DNA of 24,431 nucleotides from Entrophospora sp. SA101. Its lineage: Eukaryota; Glomeromycota; Glomeromycetes; Entrophosporales; Entrophosporaceae. Each line of letters opens with the position of its first letter. Position 1 is the first letter of the stretch. The notes beneath the pieces were generated by a model. That model worked only from the letters and a program-made list of their open reading frames with translations. It did not search any database and had not been told where the DNA came from. The stretch is taken from assembly GCA_958430865.1 (NCBI GenBank), contig CAUDNR010000424.1:2734-27164 (forward strand), written 5' to 3'. The translations under genes were made by a program, and so were the position numbers. Positions 1-9,811 of the stretch are shown here, piece by piece.

Positions 1-1075
1 CATTATCATAGATATTACTTTTATTATTATAATTATTACTTTTACTATCACTAGTAAAACCACCAAGATTCTGGCGACGATTACTTTTGTTGTTCAAAGA
101 AGTGGTAAAATCCTCACTAAGCAAAGTATTATCAGATTCATCATGGGGTAAATTTGAATATTGAGAATTTTTGTTTTGGTTTTGAGTTTGATTATTGTTA
201 TTGTTGTCATTATCATTATCGTAACCGTATTCGTTACGTAATGCTACCGATTGTTGTTTCAATTTTTCGTACCATTCTTTGACTTTCTTTTTAGTGGCTT
301 TTATTTTAAAATAAATAAATAAATGAAGGAGAAATAGGAAAATAACACTGTAATTTAATATATATGGTGTAATTTGAATACTTACTATCGGCAGCTTGAA
401 CAATCTTTTCCTTAATAACAGGCAATTCTTCTGTAAAATCAGAAAAAGGAGATGATTGATCTTCCTCTTCTTGCTGTTGTTGTTGTCTACGGTGTTGTTG
501 AGTAGATCTGTGCTCTTCCACATATTCAACTATTAAATAAAATAAAATATATATATATTAATTACTTATTACAATCAACTAATTAATTAATTAAATATCT
601 AGTTAGTTATTTAGTTACTTTGATCTTCGGCGGCCAGTCTTTTTGCCAGTTCTTCATCACGTCTTATCTGTTCTTCTTTAGTTACAAAAAAACGAGACTA
701 AAAATATATGTAAGTATGATTATTATTTATATGTATGTTTATTAAATGTATATATGCGTATAAAATTTATTTATTTACTTCAGTTGTAGTAGTTTTTTGA
801 TCAAATGGTGATCTTGGTGATGGGGATGGAGTAGTTACTGTTCTTTTTGTTGATAATGGTGTTTGTAATGGTTGTTGTTCTGGTGTTGGAGTAGTAATAG
901 TAGCAGGAGGTTCTGGAGGAACATAGCTTGGGTCAGTTATACTTAATAAAGTATTTATACTTGTTTCCAAATCATTATCGTTTGATGCTAAAACTGCTTC
1001 ACAAATTTCTGAATCAACATCAGGAAACATAGACAATAATGTCTTAAGATTTTCTGTTCTTTGGTCCGCATACAT
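1..1075 (-). CDS. CUE-domain ubiquitin-binding protein (Cue5-like), 3' end beyond the window
   Basis: Four exons can be joined in frame on the minus strand: 1075-779, 697-619, 529-386 and 297-1, with GT donors, AG acceptors and matching phases, giving about 272 residues open to the edge. Residues 7-49 are a CUE domain, with the MFP motif at 16-18 and the LL pair at 43-44 that contact ubiquitin in this family. A proline/threonine/serine linker follows, then a charged helix (RRDEELAKRLAAED) of the kind seen after the CUE domain in yeast Cue5, then Q-rich and N-rich low-complexity tracts. Cue5-type proteins link ubiquitinated aggregates to Atg8 for autophagy; a YEKL stretch preceded by EW in exon 4 could be an Atg8-interacting motif, but that is weak. 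The ATG at 1075-1073 directly follows a poly-A run and is the first in frame. CUE assignment is firm; the Cue5 role is inferred. Confidence 0.82.
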
Positions 1076-1087
1076 TTTTTTTTTTTT

Positions 1088-2727
1088 GATAATTATTTTT
1101 TAAAAAAAAGCTAAATAGAAATTTGACTTTCCAAGAAAAAAGGAATATTTTTATTGTCGTCCCAAAATAGTAGTACAAATTATCACGTGTTTATATATAA
1201 CGTAACCAGTATCATCTGACTATTACTATATATTAATATAAAATAAATTCACATGATGATTAGAAATTATACAGCGAACACACATCTTTCCATTTGTCTA
1301 AAAATTATTTATTTGTCAAGCCACTTTATTTTGAAATCCAAATGCTCAACTACCACTCTTTTGACAACTTCAGCATGTCACTTCAATTATACCATCCAGC
1401 GCTCCAGGTTTGAATGAATTTAGAAAACTATTTAAAGGTTTTTTATAGAGACGAAATAGAGAGATTATATGTATTTACAGTCTTTTTTTTTGGAAAAATA
1501 ACAGATGATTTACAGCAACACAAGGATTGGTGGTGCAAATGATGGATGTGTTGGCTATTTGCGTTGAATTTGTCATTGGATTAGAGGATGGTGTATTTCA
1601 ATTTTTGTGTAGAATTATTGGTAGATTGAATTGAGTATTGGTAAAATGTACTAAACAGTGTCTTTTAAGCCACAATTTTGTTCGAAAAGTTTCTGAAGAT
1701 TTACAATTGACATGATGTGAAAAATACTCGAGAAATTACTAATTTATTCGAATTACTAATTTTACGAAATTTTTCTCATACATTGGTCTTTGTGATAATA
1801 AGCATAAAGCATATCTCGGAATGTGTCCAACTTATTATATATAACTCATGGCTGTACACTTTCACATCACGAATTGGCTAGTCAATTATATAGCAAATAC
1901 AAATTCTTTATTTATTTCTAATAACTATTAATTGCTGTCATCAAAAATATTACATGCAAATGTCCTATATTCTCCAATTTAACCTTTTCTTCTGGTGGGT
2001 TCACCATAACGCGTCATTTACCTTTATATTATTTGGGTTTTGATAGTTTTGTATTTCATGATAAACCATATGGCTTATTAACGCCGAGTGGGTTAGATTT
2101 AGAGACATTCAAATTTTTTCGGTCAATATAATGTAAAAAAATCTGGTGTATTTGAATTTGGATAAAAAAAAGGTTATTCGAAGCTTTAAATTTGATCGAG
2201 GGACAGAGATTCCATTCATTTTTATGACTAGAATGTAAAGAAAAGTTTTTCGAGTGAAACTAGAATATGGACAGAGATTGCTAATACTAATACTAAGTTT
2301 CTGAATTTACATGTCAAAAAGTTTTCATTGAGTTATGCTTTAAATAAAAAATATTTATTTTTAATAAACTTATCGATAAGAAGCATAACGATAAATTTTA
2401 AATCTTTCTTAATGGCTGCATAAGTGGGGGGATTGAAATGGAGTCTAAAGGATTTTTAAAAATTTGATATCCACTAGAGATTGTACCTGTCCAAAAAAAC
2501 CTTACCCGAGTACCCTGATCTGGATGTACCCAACCTGGTTCCAATCCCTATTTGGATGTTATTAACATTATTAACATTATTAATCGGAGTATCATTAAAA
2601 TCATTTATAATGTCGTTATTTGTATTTTGTACTGAATGATCATCAGGGTTAATAGTTATGTTAAAGAAACTTATTATTTGAAAAAATTGCCTATATAGAT
2701 CCTACGTTTATTCTTACTCGTATCCTC
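1088..2727. other. Gene-free AT-rich stretch
   Basis: No exon-like reading frame was found on either strand. Small features only: a GATGTGAAA/TTTCACATC pair near 1714 and 1860, a TTATCGATAA palindrome near 2369, a GTACCC motif occurring twice around 2510-2540, and a short ATTAAC tandem near 2565. These may be remnants of dispersed repeats, but no transposon ends could be set. Confidence 0.5.
1194..1199. promoter_or_regulatory. CACGTG E-box upstream of the CUE gene
   Basis: A palindromic CACGTG lies about 120 bases upstream of the CUE-gene ATG, where bHLH factors could bind. Two other CACGTG sites (about 3712 and 6065) lie far from any intact gene, so chance is a fair explanation. Confidence 0.25.
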
Positions 2728-3093
2728 TTTACGACTATTCAATAATTTGGCATATAATGAAGATCTTGCAATGAAAATATGCAAAGGCCGCAAGTCCTGG
2801 ATTCTAAAATAACACACCAAAATTCTATATTGCATTAGCTTACAGATGTATGGATGCCAATCCAGATGAACATACAACTGCAATGAAAGTTTTAATTTTA
2901 CTTAGTGATGGTATTAAAAAACCAACCAGGAAAGTAATTGATGAAATGGACGGAATTTCATCAACAATCACTGCAACAATTCATCTAAATGCTGTTTACA
3001 CTAGCAGATTATTAAAATTACAAGTCTTCCCCAAATTATTAATTCCAATAAAGTGACAATTATTGGTAATAATAATGGTAATTATTAACATTT
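2728..3093 (+). pseudogene. Decayed 3' end of a kinase gene, paralogue of the kinase at 11.7-13.1 kb
   Basis: This stretch aligns by eye with the last 380 bases of the intact kinase gene. It matches the C-lobe segment around SNLAHDAGLAMKVCEG, then the CMNANPDE motif (here CMDANPDE), then the tail MDEIS...ATTIHPNAVYASRLL (here ATIHLNAVYTSRLL), and even the final codons and stop context (ACAATTATTGGTAATAATAATGG). Frameshifts and stops occur before CMDANPDE, the arginine after DE is lost, and the segment between NPDE and MDEIS is largely deleted. The N-lobe and catalytic loop are absent. It is a broken relic, not a gene. Confidence 0.85.
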
Positions 3094-3896
3094 AATCATT
3101 GATTATTTTCATTTTTTAAAATCTATGATTTTGTTATTAGTTTATTAACATCCATTTTTATGTTAAATTGAATCAACTATACCGGATGGATTACCCAATT
3201 AGGTAATAAAATATAAAATCTTGTCATTGTTATTATCAATAAGCACATATTATAAAAACAAATTTTTATTAATTAATATTGATGTCCAAGATTTTAATCT
3301 TTTGAGTAAATGCATGCTCTATTTGTTTAATCCGTCTCACCGTATTATTTACGAAGTTACAAATAGCAAATATATAGTTAATTGTCGGTAAATTAATTGT
3401 CAATGTTGAAGAACAAAAAAAAATATTAGAAAATTTATTACATAAAATCTAAATACACGATTTAGTGGTCCTCGATTTTTACGGATAAAATTTCAGGATC
3501 GAATCCGCTTATAATTATTTTAACTTTGATATTACTGATTTTTTATATAATATTTGGTTTACCGGATATTTTTATATATTAATGTATTAATATGCCATTT
3601 ATCATTATGATAATTTTACCTTGATAGTGAGTAATGAGTGATATAACGAATAAAGATGATCATTGCTTGTTCTATATTTTAATCCATCTGTCCACTTGTT
3701 CACGTGATATACATTTGTAGCTGGGAAAAAAAATTTTTTTTGACAAATTATACAAATAAAAATATAAATAAATTTTAGAACGGAAAACACTTTAAATGAA
3801 AATAAACATCATGATACTTTTACTGAAAAAAATGATCAAAGAGAGGGGATGAAAGGTATGGAAAATTACTAATTTGGCATGGTGTCAATAATGCAA
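3094..3896. other. Non-coding AT-rich spacer between two kinase relics
   Basis: No supported gene. It contains a probable decayed pogo-like element (3455-3585, listed separately) and A/T runs. A short minus-strand open stretch at 3605-3790 is low-complexity, AT-biased and lacks family features. Confidence 0.5.
3455..3585. mobile_element. Decayed copy related to the pogo-like MITE at 20.65 kb
   Basis: GATTTAGTGGTCCTCG here matches GATTTAGCGGATCTCG just inside the left end of the intact element at 20652-20820. The shared TTTTACGGATAAA block follows, with similar text around GATCGAATCCG. The right end is badly diverged and no flanking TA duplication could be set, so the boundaries are approximate. 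Confidence 0.45.
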
Positions 3897-4270
3897 TGGA
3901 CTAGTGGCAATGAAGCATTAGATCAATTGATTAAAAAAGCACAATTTAAAGTAAAAAGATGTAACAACTATGATTATCTAACGAATATTAAAAGATATGT
4001 GAAGGTGGGTTTGCAATTATATACAAAGCTTGGTTAAATAGTTTGAAGAGTATAAATTATGAAAATAACAAATGAACTAGTATAAACAGAACTGTGTCAT
4101 TAAAAAATTACATAATTCAAATTATTTATTAGTATTGGCTTCAGATTATTATTGTTGTAATTAAACATTTTATTTATTATTTTAGTCCAAAATTATATGA
4201 GCTTCATGATAAAGAAAATATAATTCACATTTATTGATTAACACAAGACCCAATTACAAAAGAATATATG
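3897..4270 (+). pseudogene. Decayed 5' part of a second kinase paralogue
   Basis: Reading TGG ACT AGT GGC AAT GAA from 3897 gives WTSGNEALDQLIKKAQ, typical of the lead-in of these kinases. A glycine-loop remnant follows (EGGFAIIYKAWLNS), a stop, an intron-like stretch, and then NYMSF...IIHIY-stop-LTQDPITKEYM. These correspond to GEGGFATIYKATW and NYVKFHSKSDIIQIYGLTQDPVTNEY of the intact gene at 11.7 kb. Several frameshifts and stops are present, and homology ends abruptly at the dispersed repeat that begins at 4268. The catalytic loop and C-lobe are absent. Confidence 0.8.
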
Positions 4271-4333
4271 GGGCATGCTGCAACAAAACCAGACAAAGTG
4301 AACATTGGTATTACCAAAGAATTTCAGGGATCA
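4268..4333. repeat. Dispersed repeat, copy 1 (second copy at 19992)
   Basis: Twenty bases beginning ATGGGGCATGCTGC are identical at 4268-4287 and 19992-20011. A second block, CAAAGAATTT...ATCAA, follows in both; the copy at 20 kb lacks about 25 bases between two CAAA direct repeats. Copy 1 starts exactly where kinase homology ends, so it may mark an insertion. The family is not recognised. Confidence 0.5.
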
Positions 4334-4746
4334 ATATTGTTTTTAACATCATAATTGTATTGTGAGATCAAAAATCCGCATCTCTCACAAATCTCTTTAT
4401 TTGGTTAAAATAATATTTATTTTGATTTATGGTAGTATCTAATTATTTAATTCTTAATTACTCTCTCTTTATTTATGGCTGTAATAGCACTCAAGCTATT
4501 AATCTGTTTACAGGGCAAGTTTTATTTCTCCCTATCTGGTAACATTTTCTCAGCAGTCCTTTGTTATCTGCCTGAGCCAGCACATCTCAATGATATTTAT
4601 AATATCTTAAGTATCTGCCGTGATACTTTCTATATTATTTACTATTATATTTATGGCTCAGTCTCTTCAACTTACAATTCTGAGATTTGATATTTTTCCC
4701 AAAATTGTCCACGAGGCGCAGTAAGTTGTGGGACTAGGTGACTTGC
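4334..4746. other. Unassigned stretch between repeat and MITE
   Basis: A plus-strand open frame at 4475-4690 shows no recognisable family and is probably spurious. The short phrase TTTATGGCT occurs twice (about 4470 and 4652), and an imperfect hairpin with TTGTGAGA/TCTCACAA arms lies near 4360-4391. This could be an old repeat, but its ends are not visible. Confidence 0.35.
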
Positions 4747-4754
4747 ACCATATT
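4747..4754. repeat. Target-site duplication, left copy (accatatt)
   Basis: The 8 bases accatatt abut the left CAGTG end of the MITE and recur exactly at 5038-5045 after its right CACTG end. Confidence 0.88.
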
Positions 4755-5037
4755 CAGTGTATAAAATTCATGTGCATAACCCCCTTAAACTGTGCACAAT
4801 GAGATAAATATTTTTGTGCAGACTCTAAACAAAAATTTTAAATATAGTGCACAAATTCAATGAGAACCTTTTGCATTATTACATTTTTCTATGTATAATG
4901 CACAAAAAAATCAAAAAAACTACACTACTTACAATTTTTTGTGCATACATGCATAATTTTTAAACAACTTTTGCACAATTCCTCAAAAAATATTGTACAA
5001 CATGCACAAAAATTGATCAGCAAGTTTTTATACACTG
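4755..5037. mobile_element. hAT-type MITE, 283 bp
   Basis: The element starts CAGTGTATAAAA and ends TTTTATACACTG, a perfect 12-bp terminal inverted repeat, and is flanked by a perfect 8-bp duplication (accatatt). CAGTG-type ends and 8-bp target duplications are hallmarks of the hAT superfamily. The interior holds many copies of TTTTGTGCA / TGCACAAAA in both orientations, resembling the subterminal binding sites of hAT transposases. It has no coding capacity, so it would need an autonomous partner elsewhere. The perfect duplication suggests a fairly recent insertion. Confidence 0.88.
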
Positions 5038-5045
5038 ACCATATT
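5038..5045. repeat. Target-site duplication, right copy (accatatt)
   Basis: Identical to 4747-4754 and directly adjacent to the right CACTG end of the MITE. Confidence 0.88.
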
Positions 5046-5659
5046 TATTTGATTTTTTTTATTGTATTATTTAAATTAAAATAAATTTTTTTCTATCACA
5101 TGACTTACAAATTCTACATTTCAGTGATACATTCATGTTAATAACAATATACTGATATAATAATAATAATAATTAATAATACATTTTAAATGATGGCTAA
5201 CTAACCTCTCTATCATCTATATTTTCTTTCATCTATGTGTTAATAAATTTGTATTGGTATTGTTAACAAAAATAAATAATAATTTAATTATTGTCTATAT
5301 AACACATGTTACTAAAGTTACTAAAGTCTTATGGAGGCATGAGTGATTTTCACCATGAAAATCTTATACTAATTTGTAGGGTTCTGTATTTAAGAAAAAA
5401 AGAACCTTTATGTATTTAGGATGACCCTTTTAAATAAAAAGCAGACATATAACCTTTTCAGCAATGGTAAAATAAAAAACAATATGTTTGTTGTAAATAA
5501 TCTAAACTTCCAAAAGGATTGCATTTATTAGGAAATTGACTAAAACCTTAGTGATTTTTGAATCATACCAGTACTATTATCTTATTTATTTAATCTTAAT
5601 TAAAAAAAAATCACATTTTGAGGACAAAATAAAGGATTTTTACCCCTTGAAATATAAAG
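5046..5659. other. AT-rich spacer without genes
   Basis: Contains a short TAA/TAAT microsatellite near 5157-5182 and A-rich runs. No open frame with coding character was seen. Confidence 0.5.
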
Positions 5660-6191
5660 TTAATTCGTGATCTGTGAAACATCTGCAAAATTTTGCAGAT
5701 CACTAATTAAAATTTTCTGGACTCCAACTTTCCCCCCAACATAACCACCCTTTATGTTGATATAAACTAAAATTGTACTTTTAACACATGATATGAATCT
5801 TGAAGTTTAAATATGCAAATTTTCAAAGGGACTTTCTTATAAAATATTTTATGTTTATATGTAGGAGTTGCTGGATTCCTGCCTAAAATTACTATATAAA
5901 ATTTAAAGGTTTGAGTAAGCAACTAAAAATATTTATGATGTAAAAATGGTTGTAGAATTAATTTTATTCAAGAAAAATATAAATATGTTATTTCTATTTA
6001 GCTTTTAATAGTTACTCTTTTTAAAATAAAATAAAAATTATCATGGTCATGTAATTTTATTGACTCACGTTGATCACGTGAGGTAATGTCAGATTCTCAA
6101 AACTCCTGAAAAATTATAATGTTTATTACCACCACAAAAACATATTAATGATCGGCAAATTTTTGCAGTTGTTTCACAGATTACGAATTAA
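5660..6191. mobile_element. Inverted-repeat element of about 530 bp with ~50-bp arms
   Basis: The arm TTAATTCGTGATCTGTGAAAC at 5660-5680 recurs inverted at 6171-6191 with one difference (GTGATC versus GTAATC), and similarity continues inward to about 5708 and 6144 at roughly 85 percent. The left arm also contains a perfect 20-bp palindrome (5681-5700, ATCTGCAAAA and its complement) within a longer GTGATCTG...CAGATCAC stem. TTAA occurs at the outer edge of both arms. Weaker similarity (CCTTG...AAAT) continues outward, so the true ends and the target duplication are unresolved. The interior is AT-rich and non-coding. Probably a non-autonomous DNA transposon; superfamily unknown. Confidence 0.7.
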
Positions 6192-6351
6192 TATTTTTCA
6201 TCTACAAGGTGCAGAATTTCATGAATACAAAAAAAATATTTTCATAATATAATATTACAGTCAAGCTATCTTTTTTTTAATGCCACAAAATGTTGTGTGA
6301 AATATCAAAAATACAGGATATAATAGAAAATTTTTTTAACAAAAGTAAAAC

Positions 6352-6503
6352 TTGGTCGCTACTTACTTTCTTCAACACAGAACAAAGGCTGATGACTTTA
6401 CATATGACAAAGGAACTGAACATAAGTTATACAGGGAAGCATTAAGCTCATTATCAAAACAACACACCCTTGCTCGTGAACTCCTTTTGAATTTTAAGGT
6501 CGA
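6352..6503 (+). pseudogene. Orphan exon-like fragment, family unknown
   Basis: A short stretch with coding-like composition reads ADDFTYDKGTEHKLYREAL then SSLSKQHTLARELLLNFK. A possible acceptor (CTTCAACACAG) lies near 6370 and a weak donor (AAG|GTCGAG) follows the last K. No convincing start or partner exon was found. It may be a relic of a gene upstream of, or belonging to, the pseudogene that begins near 6865. Confidence 0.35.
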
Positions 6504-6780
6504 GTGTATTTATATTTTATTATCATTAATCGAGATAAGTTCAAGGGCTAGAGTAGGTTCAGAGCTAGAGTATGTTCTGGTCCCAAGACAAAATACATGA
6601 CATATTGACAAATCCCGAGTAGTCAGCTGAGTAATGCCTTGGTTGGTGAGAGTGAAGTAACATCTTCCCTCGGGTGCTCCTGAATAGATTACATAGTTGC
6701 TGCTATAACGCAATTGGATGGAGACATTCCAACTGGTTGTCAGGACACATTCCATGCTATAGTCTACTCATGCTTCTTTT
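6504..6780. other. Less AT-rich block of unknown origin, possible dispersed repeat
   Basis: Base composition is more balanced than in the flanks and the text is complex (for example around 6590-6760). A minus-strand open frame crosses it but has no recognisable motif and no start context. I found neither inverted termini nor a target duplication, and no clear pol III A/B boxes to support a SINE. Confidence 0.3.
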
Positions 6781-8040
6781 TTTTTGGTTCAAAAAATAGG
6801 CCATCTAGCTTGATACTAATTTATGTTTTCTTTCCCATAAAAGAACAATAAATCCTCCATAAGTATGGATAATTTCTGGGTGCTTATAAATAAAAAACTC
6901 AATAACGAAAAATTTGAATGCATAGAGGTTAGCGAATTATTCATATTAACTGGTATTTCGATCCAACCATTAAATTCCTAGTTTAATACTATTAATAGAT
7001 CTGACTATAGCTGATGAGGTGACCCAGCACATGAAGAAATATATAAGTTCAACTACTACCAGAGTTACCAAGAGATTTTTGGACAGATATGAAACAAGCC
7101 CATCAAAACGGTTAACAAAAGTCAGTAGTTGCTATCAATTTTGGAGCTGATTATTAGCTTACTTAATTCAACAATTTTCTTAATTTAGATAAAATCAAGC
7201 ATCGAAAATGACAAAAATGAGACACACATGTAAGTTGTTGTAGTATCATCAAATTCATCCATTGCTATATGTGATTAATACATATCACTCATTTTGATCA
7301 AGTCAAGAGGCAATTGAAAACAATCCATTTTTAGCATCCGAGGATGAGGTGTGGTAGTTTGCATTGAGAATGCTTTTTTCAAATTCTGATTATCCATAGA
7401 AACTGAAATCATAGATATAATTACCAATAATTTCTAACCAGTATGGCCGTATGGTTCTTTTTTAGAAGCACGAATCGCCATGTTATACAGCTGAAGAACA
7501 AAATGAAATCCAAGATGCAATCAAAAAATTGCTAGAGGTCGATCATTCTTTTGCAGCATCTATGATGCGATTCTCAGATGTAAGTTGAAGATAACTGGCT
7601 TTTTTTCCATTTGTTCAAACTTAATATTATTATTAATTTCAGGTTAGAACTACAAATGAATTACGAAAGATTTTAGAAGAAACTTCCTTTAAAGATAGGA
7701 ATGAGCCTTATGATTGAGTGAAACATTACGATGCTGAATGGGCTGAAATTGTGATGAGGAAGTTGTGTGTATTTTTTTATTATTAGCAATGTCATTACAA
7801 AGTCTTAATAACTTATATTTTTATTTATTACCAAAGTCTTACATATTATGAAGACCCTAATGAAACACTGCAAAAGCAACATCTCGAGTCCTGGTATGAC
7901 ATAAATGTGTGGTCCCTTATTGTCAATCATGGTCTCTCTGATGTGATTGGATTGGAAATGGTCAGGTACATGTCTCCTGTAATTGTCATAACTACTTCTG
8001 TGTATTATTAGACTCTTTGATTTACTTCTTTCTAAAGACT

Positions 8041-8155
8041 AGTGCTGTAATCCAAAAAAGGAAAAGTATGGTTGCAAAAGTGGCCACAAAAGTAATTGCA
8101 ACCACTTTTTATATGCCATAAATACAATTACTACCTTTATGGCACCAGACTTTAC
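8041..8155. repeat. Cluster of short hairpins in a pseudogene intron
   Basis: The intron 7966-8166 is longer than its neighbours. It contains GGTTGCAAAAGTGG with the related TTGCAACCACTTTT downstream, followed by a perfect 9-bp hairpin TGCCATAAA/TTTATGGCA. It may be a small degraded foldback insertion; no target duplication was identified. Confidence 0.4.
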
Positions 8156-8571
8156 TTCTTTTATAGAAAGGAATTGTCAAGTATAGCTGTAGCCATGAGA
8201 AAAAACTCAAGGAGAACATGTACACATCACAAAAAACCAAAACATAAAAAGATGGTATATCAGATGGATGGGATACTCCAAATGTATATTGATGGGGCTG
8301 AGTATGGAGCAATTGAAGTGGCCCAAGAAGTTTGATGCAACCAAATTGTTGACTGATGGGTTTAAACTAACGAAAGCTATGCATGACATCATTGTATACC
8401 TGAGTGAACAAGCTCATTTTGAAGAAACAAAAGTAAGACAACTACGAGTTGCTGGCATGCTTCACATGGGTAAGTAAATAATTAATCTGCAGTCTTTAGC
8501 ACTTTTTCCAAAGTAAACTGATTTGATTTGACTTATAGGTCTCAAATTGCAAGTTTTGCAAATGAGTAGTC

Positions 8572-8579
8572 CTAAAGGG
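8572..8579. repeat. Target-site duplication, left copy (ctaaaggg)
   Basis: The 8 bases ctaaaggg precede the left CAGTG end of the second hAT-type MITE and recur at 8794-8801. Confidence 0.9.
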
Positions 8580-8793
8580 CAGTGTTGTGCCATTTATGGT
8601 TCCAATAAAATTTCATTGGAGCATTCTAATAAATTCCAATTGGAATTGGAACATTCCAAATGTGGTTCCAATGAAGTTAACCAATGAAATTCAATTATAG
8701 TGTCATACACACGAATTTTATTAGTTAATATCAATTGAAGATCTACATTGGAACATTCCAATAGCATTACAATGTTCCAATTGCACAACACTG
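8580..8793. mobile_element. hAT-type MITE, 214 bp, inserted in a pseudogene exon
   Basis: It starts CAGTGTTGTGC and ends GCACAACACTG (perfect 11-bp inverted termini) and is flanked by the perfect 8-bp duplication ctaaaggg. The interior is built from repeats of TTGGAACATTCCAA and its halves, including CCAATTGGAATTGG, in both orientations, again resembling subterminal transposase sites. It shares the CAGTGT start with the 283-bp element at 4755 but not its interior, so it is a separate MITE family. It interrupts an exon between the S-S-P-K codons and the following glycine codon. No coding capacity. Confidence 0.92.
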
Positions 8794-8801
8794 CTAAAGG
8801 G
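8794..8801. repeat. Target-site duplication, right copy (ctaaaggg)
   Basis: Identical to 8572-8579 and directly adjacent to the right CACTG end; the exon resumes in frame from here. Confidence 0.9.
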
Positions 8802-9112
8802 TATGTGGCAATATTAAGCCAAGAGAAGCTCCTTGAGGTGCCAGTTACAGTCGAAAAAATAAAAGACCTTATCAGGGTGTTGGCTAATGTGCGGAGGCTG
8901 AAAGTATGTTTTTACCCTCATTTTGTTTTTAAGTTCAACAGCAAAATGCATTATTTTCACTCGTTATCTTTATTTGAAAATAGAAAAAGATCATAGATTG
9001 CATGAGTACAGTAAGCATAAGAACCCAAGATCAAGCAGATTTCTTGTGAGAAATAATGGGTACAAAGACTCCACCACCTACAATTACTTTTCCACAGTCT
9101 ATTGATACATAA

Positions 9113-9811
9113 TAAAGTTTGATAGATAAATTAAGTATTGTTGTAGGATGCATATAAGATAACAGATAGATAATCTTGAAGTTCTTTATCAAGCAATGCT
9201 TGCATATCTGGTGTGATTCAAAAAGTTCTTGAATCTGTAATGAATTTAATTTTGATGTAACCAAGGGTCTTCAATAACCTGTATATTATTAGTGGGATCA
9301 TGTAAACGTTCAAATAATTATCATGATTATTTACAAACATTTAGATATTTATTTAACACTGATAATTTTATTGTTGTAAAATTATAAAAAAGTTATCTTT
9401 ATTTGTTTGAATTTTACATCTTTAAATAATAAAAATACAATTCTTAAAATACAAATATAAATCATAAAGAAATAAATAAATAAATAAATATATAATCTAT
9501 ATATTGTATGGAAGCTTATAGACTTCCCAGAAAGTATTGATCATAATTAAAGATAACTTCTTAATTATAAATAATATAAATAAAATAATAATATGATTAT
9601 ATTCCCCACAATATAACATAACAATATAATATCCACTTTTCTTAATAAAAATAATAATGATAATAATAATAATAATATGTATAATTCTTTAACCAAAAAT
9701 CCCGATTGCCAAGTAATTTAAATTAAACGATAAAAAAAAATATGAATTCCTCTTACCAAATATGGTAATAAAATTAAATGCCATTTGTGTGACATATTGT
9801 TTCGAGGATTG
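9113..9811. other. Intergenic AT-rich stretch with microsatellites
   Basis: Holds an AAAT tandem at about 9468-9490 and an AAT/GAT tandem at about 9647-9677. An antisense open frame at 9031-9264 overlaps the end of the pseudogene and looks spurious. This is also the downstream side of the minus-strand gene ending at 9812. Confidence 0.5.

Larger units (their letters stand above)
6865..9112 (+). pseudogene. Multi-exon pseudogene of an unrecognised, probably lineage-expanded family
   Basis: Exons that join in phase can be read at 6865-6952 (start MDNFWVLINKKLNN), 7011-7120, 7189-7229, 7466-7579, 7643-7764, 7837-7965, 8167-8469, 8539-8903 and 8984-9112; one link near 7300 is unresolved. Readable segments include WYDINVWSLIVNHGLSDVIG, DATKLLTDGFKLTKAMHD and KLQVLQMSSPKGYVAILSQE. 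I recall similar uncharacterised proteins only from Rhizophagus-type fungi; the function is unknown. Lesions: TGA at 7715-7717, a frameshift near 8322-8330, a MITE with its duplicated target (8580-8801) inside the exon reading SSPKG, and TGA at 9047-9049. Splice sites are mostly intact, so decay looks recent. The coding frame is continuous across the MITE when the insert and one target copy are skipped. Confidence 0.75.

Noticed and set aside
6510..6755. Minus-strand open frame of 81 codons in the less AT-rich block
   Set aside because: It lacks an ATG near its start, has no recognised motif and overlaps a possible repeat; kept only as an unknown block.
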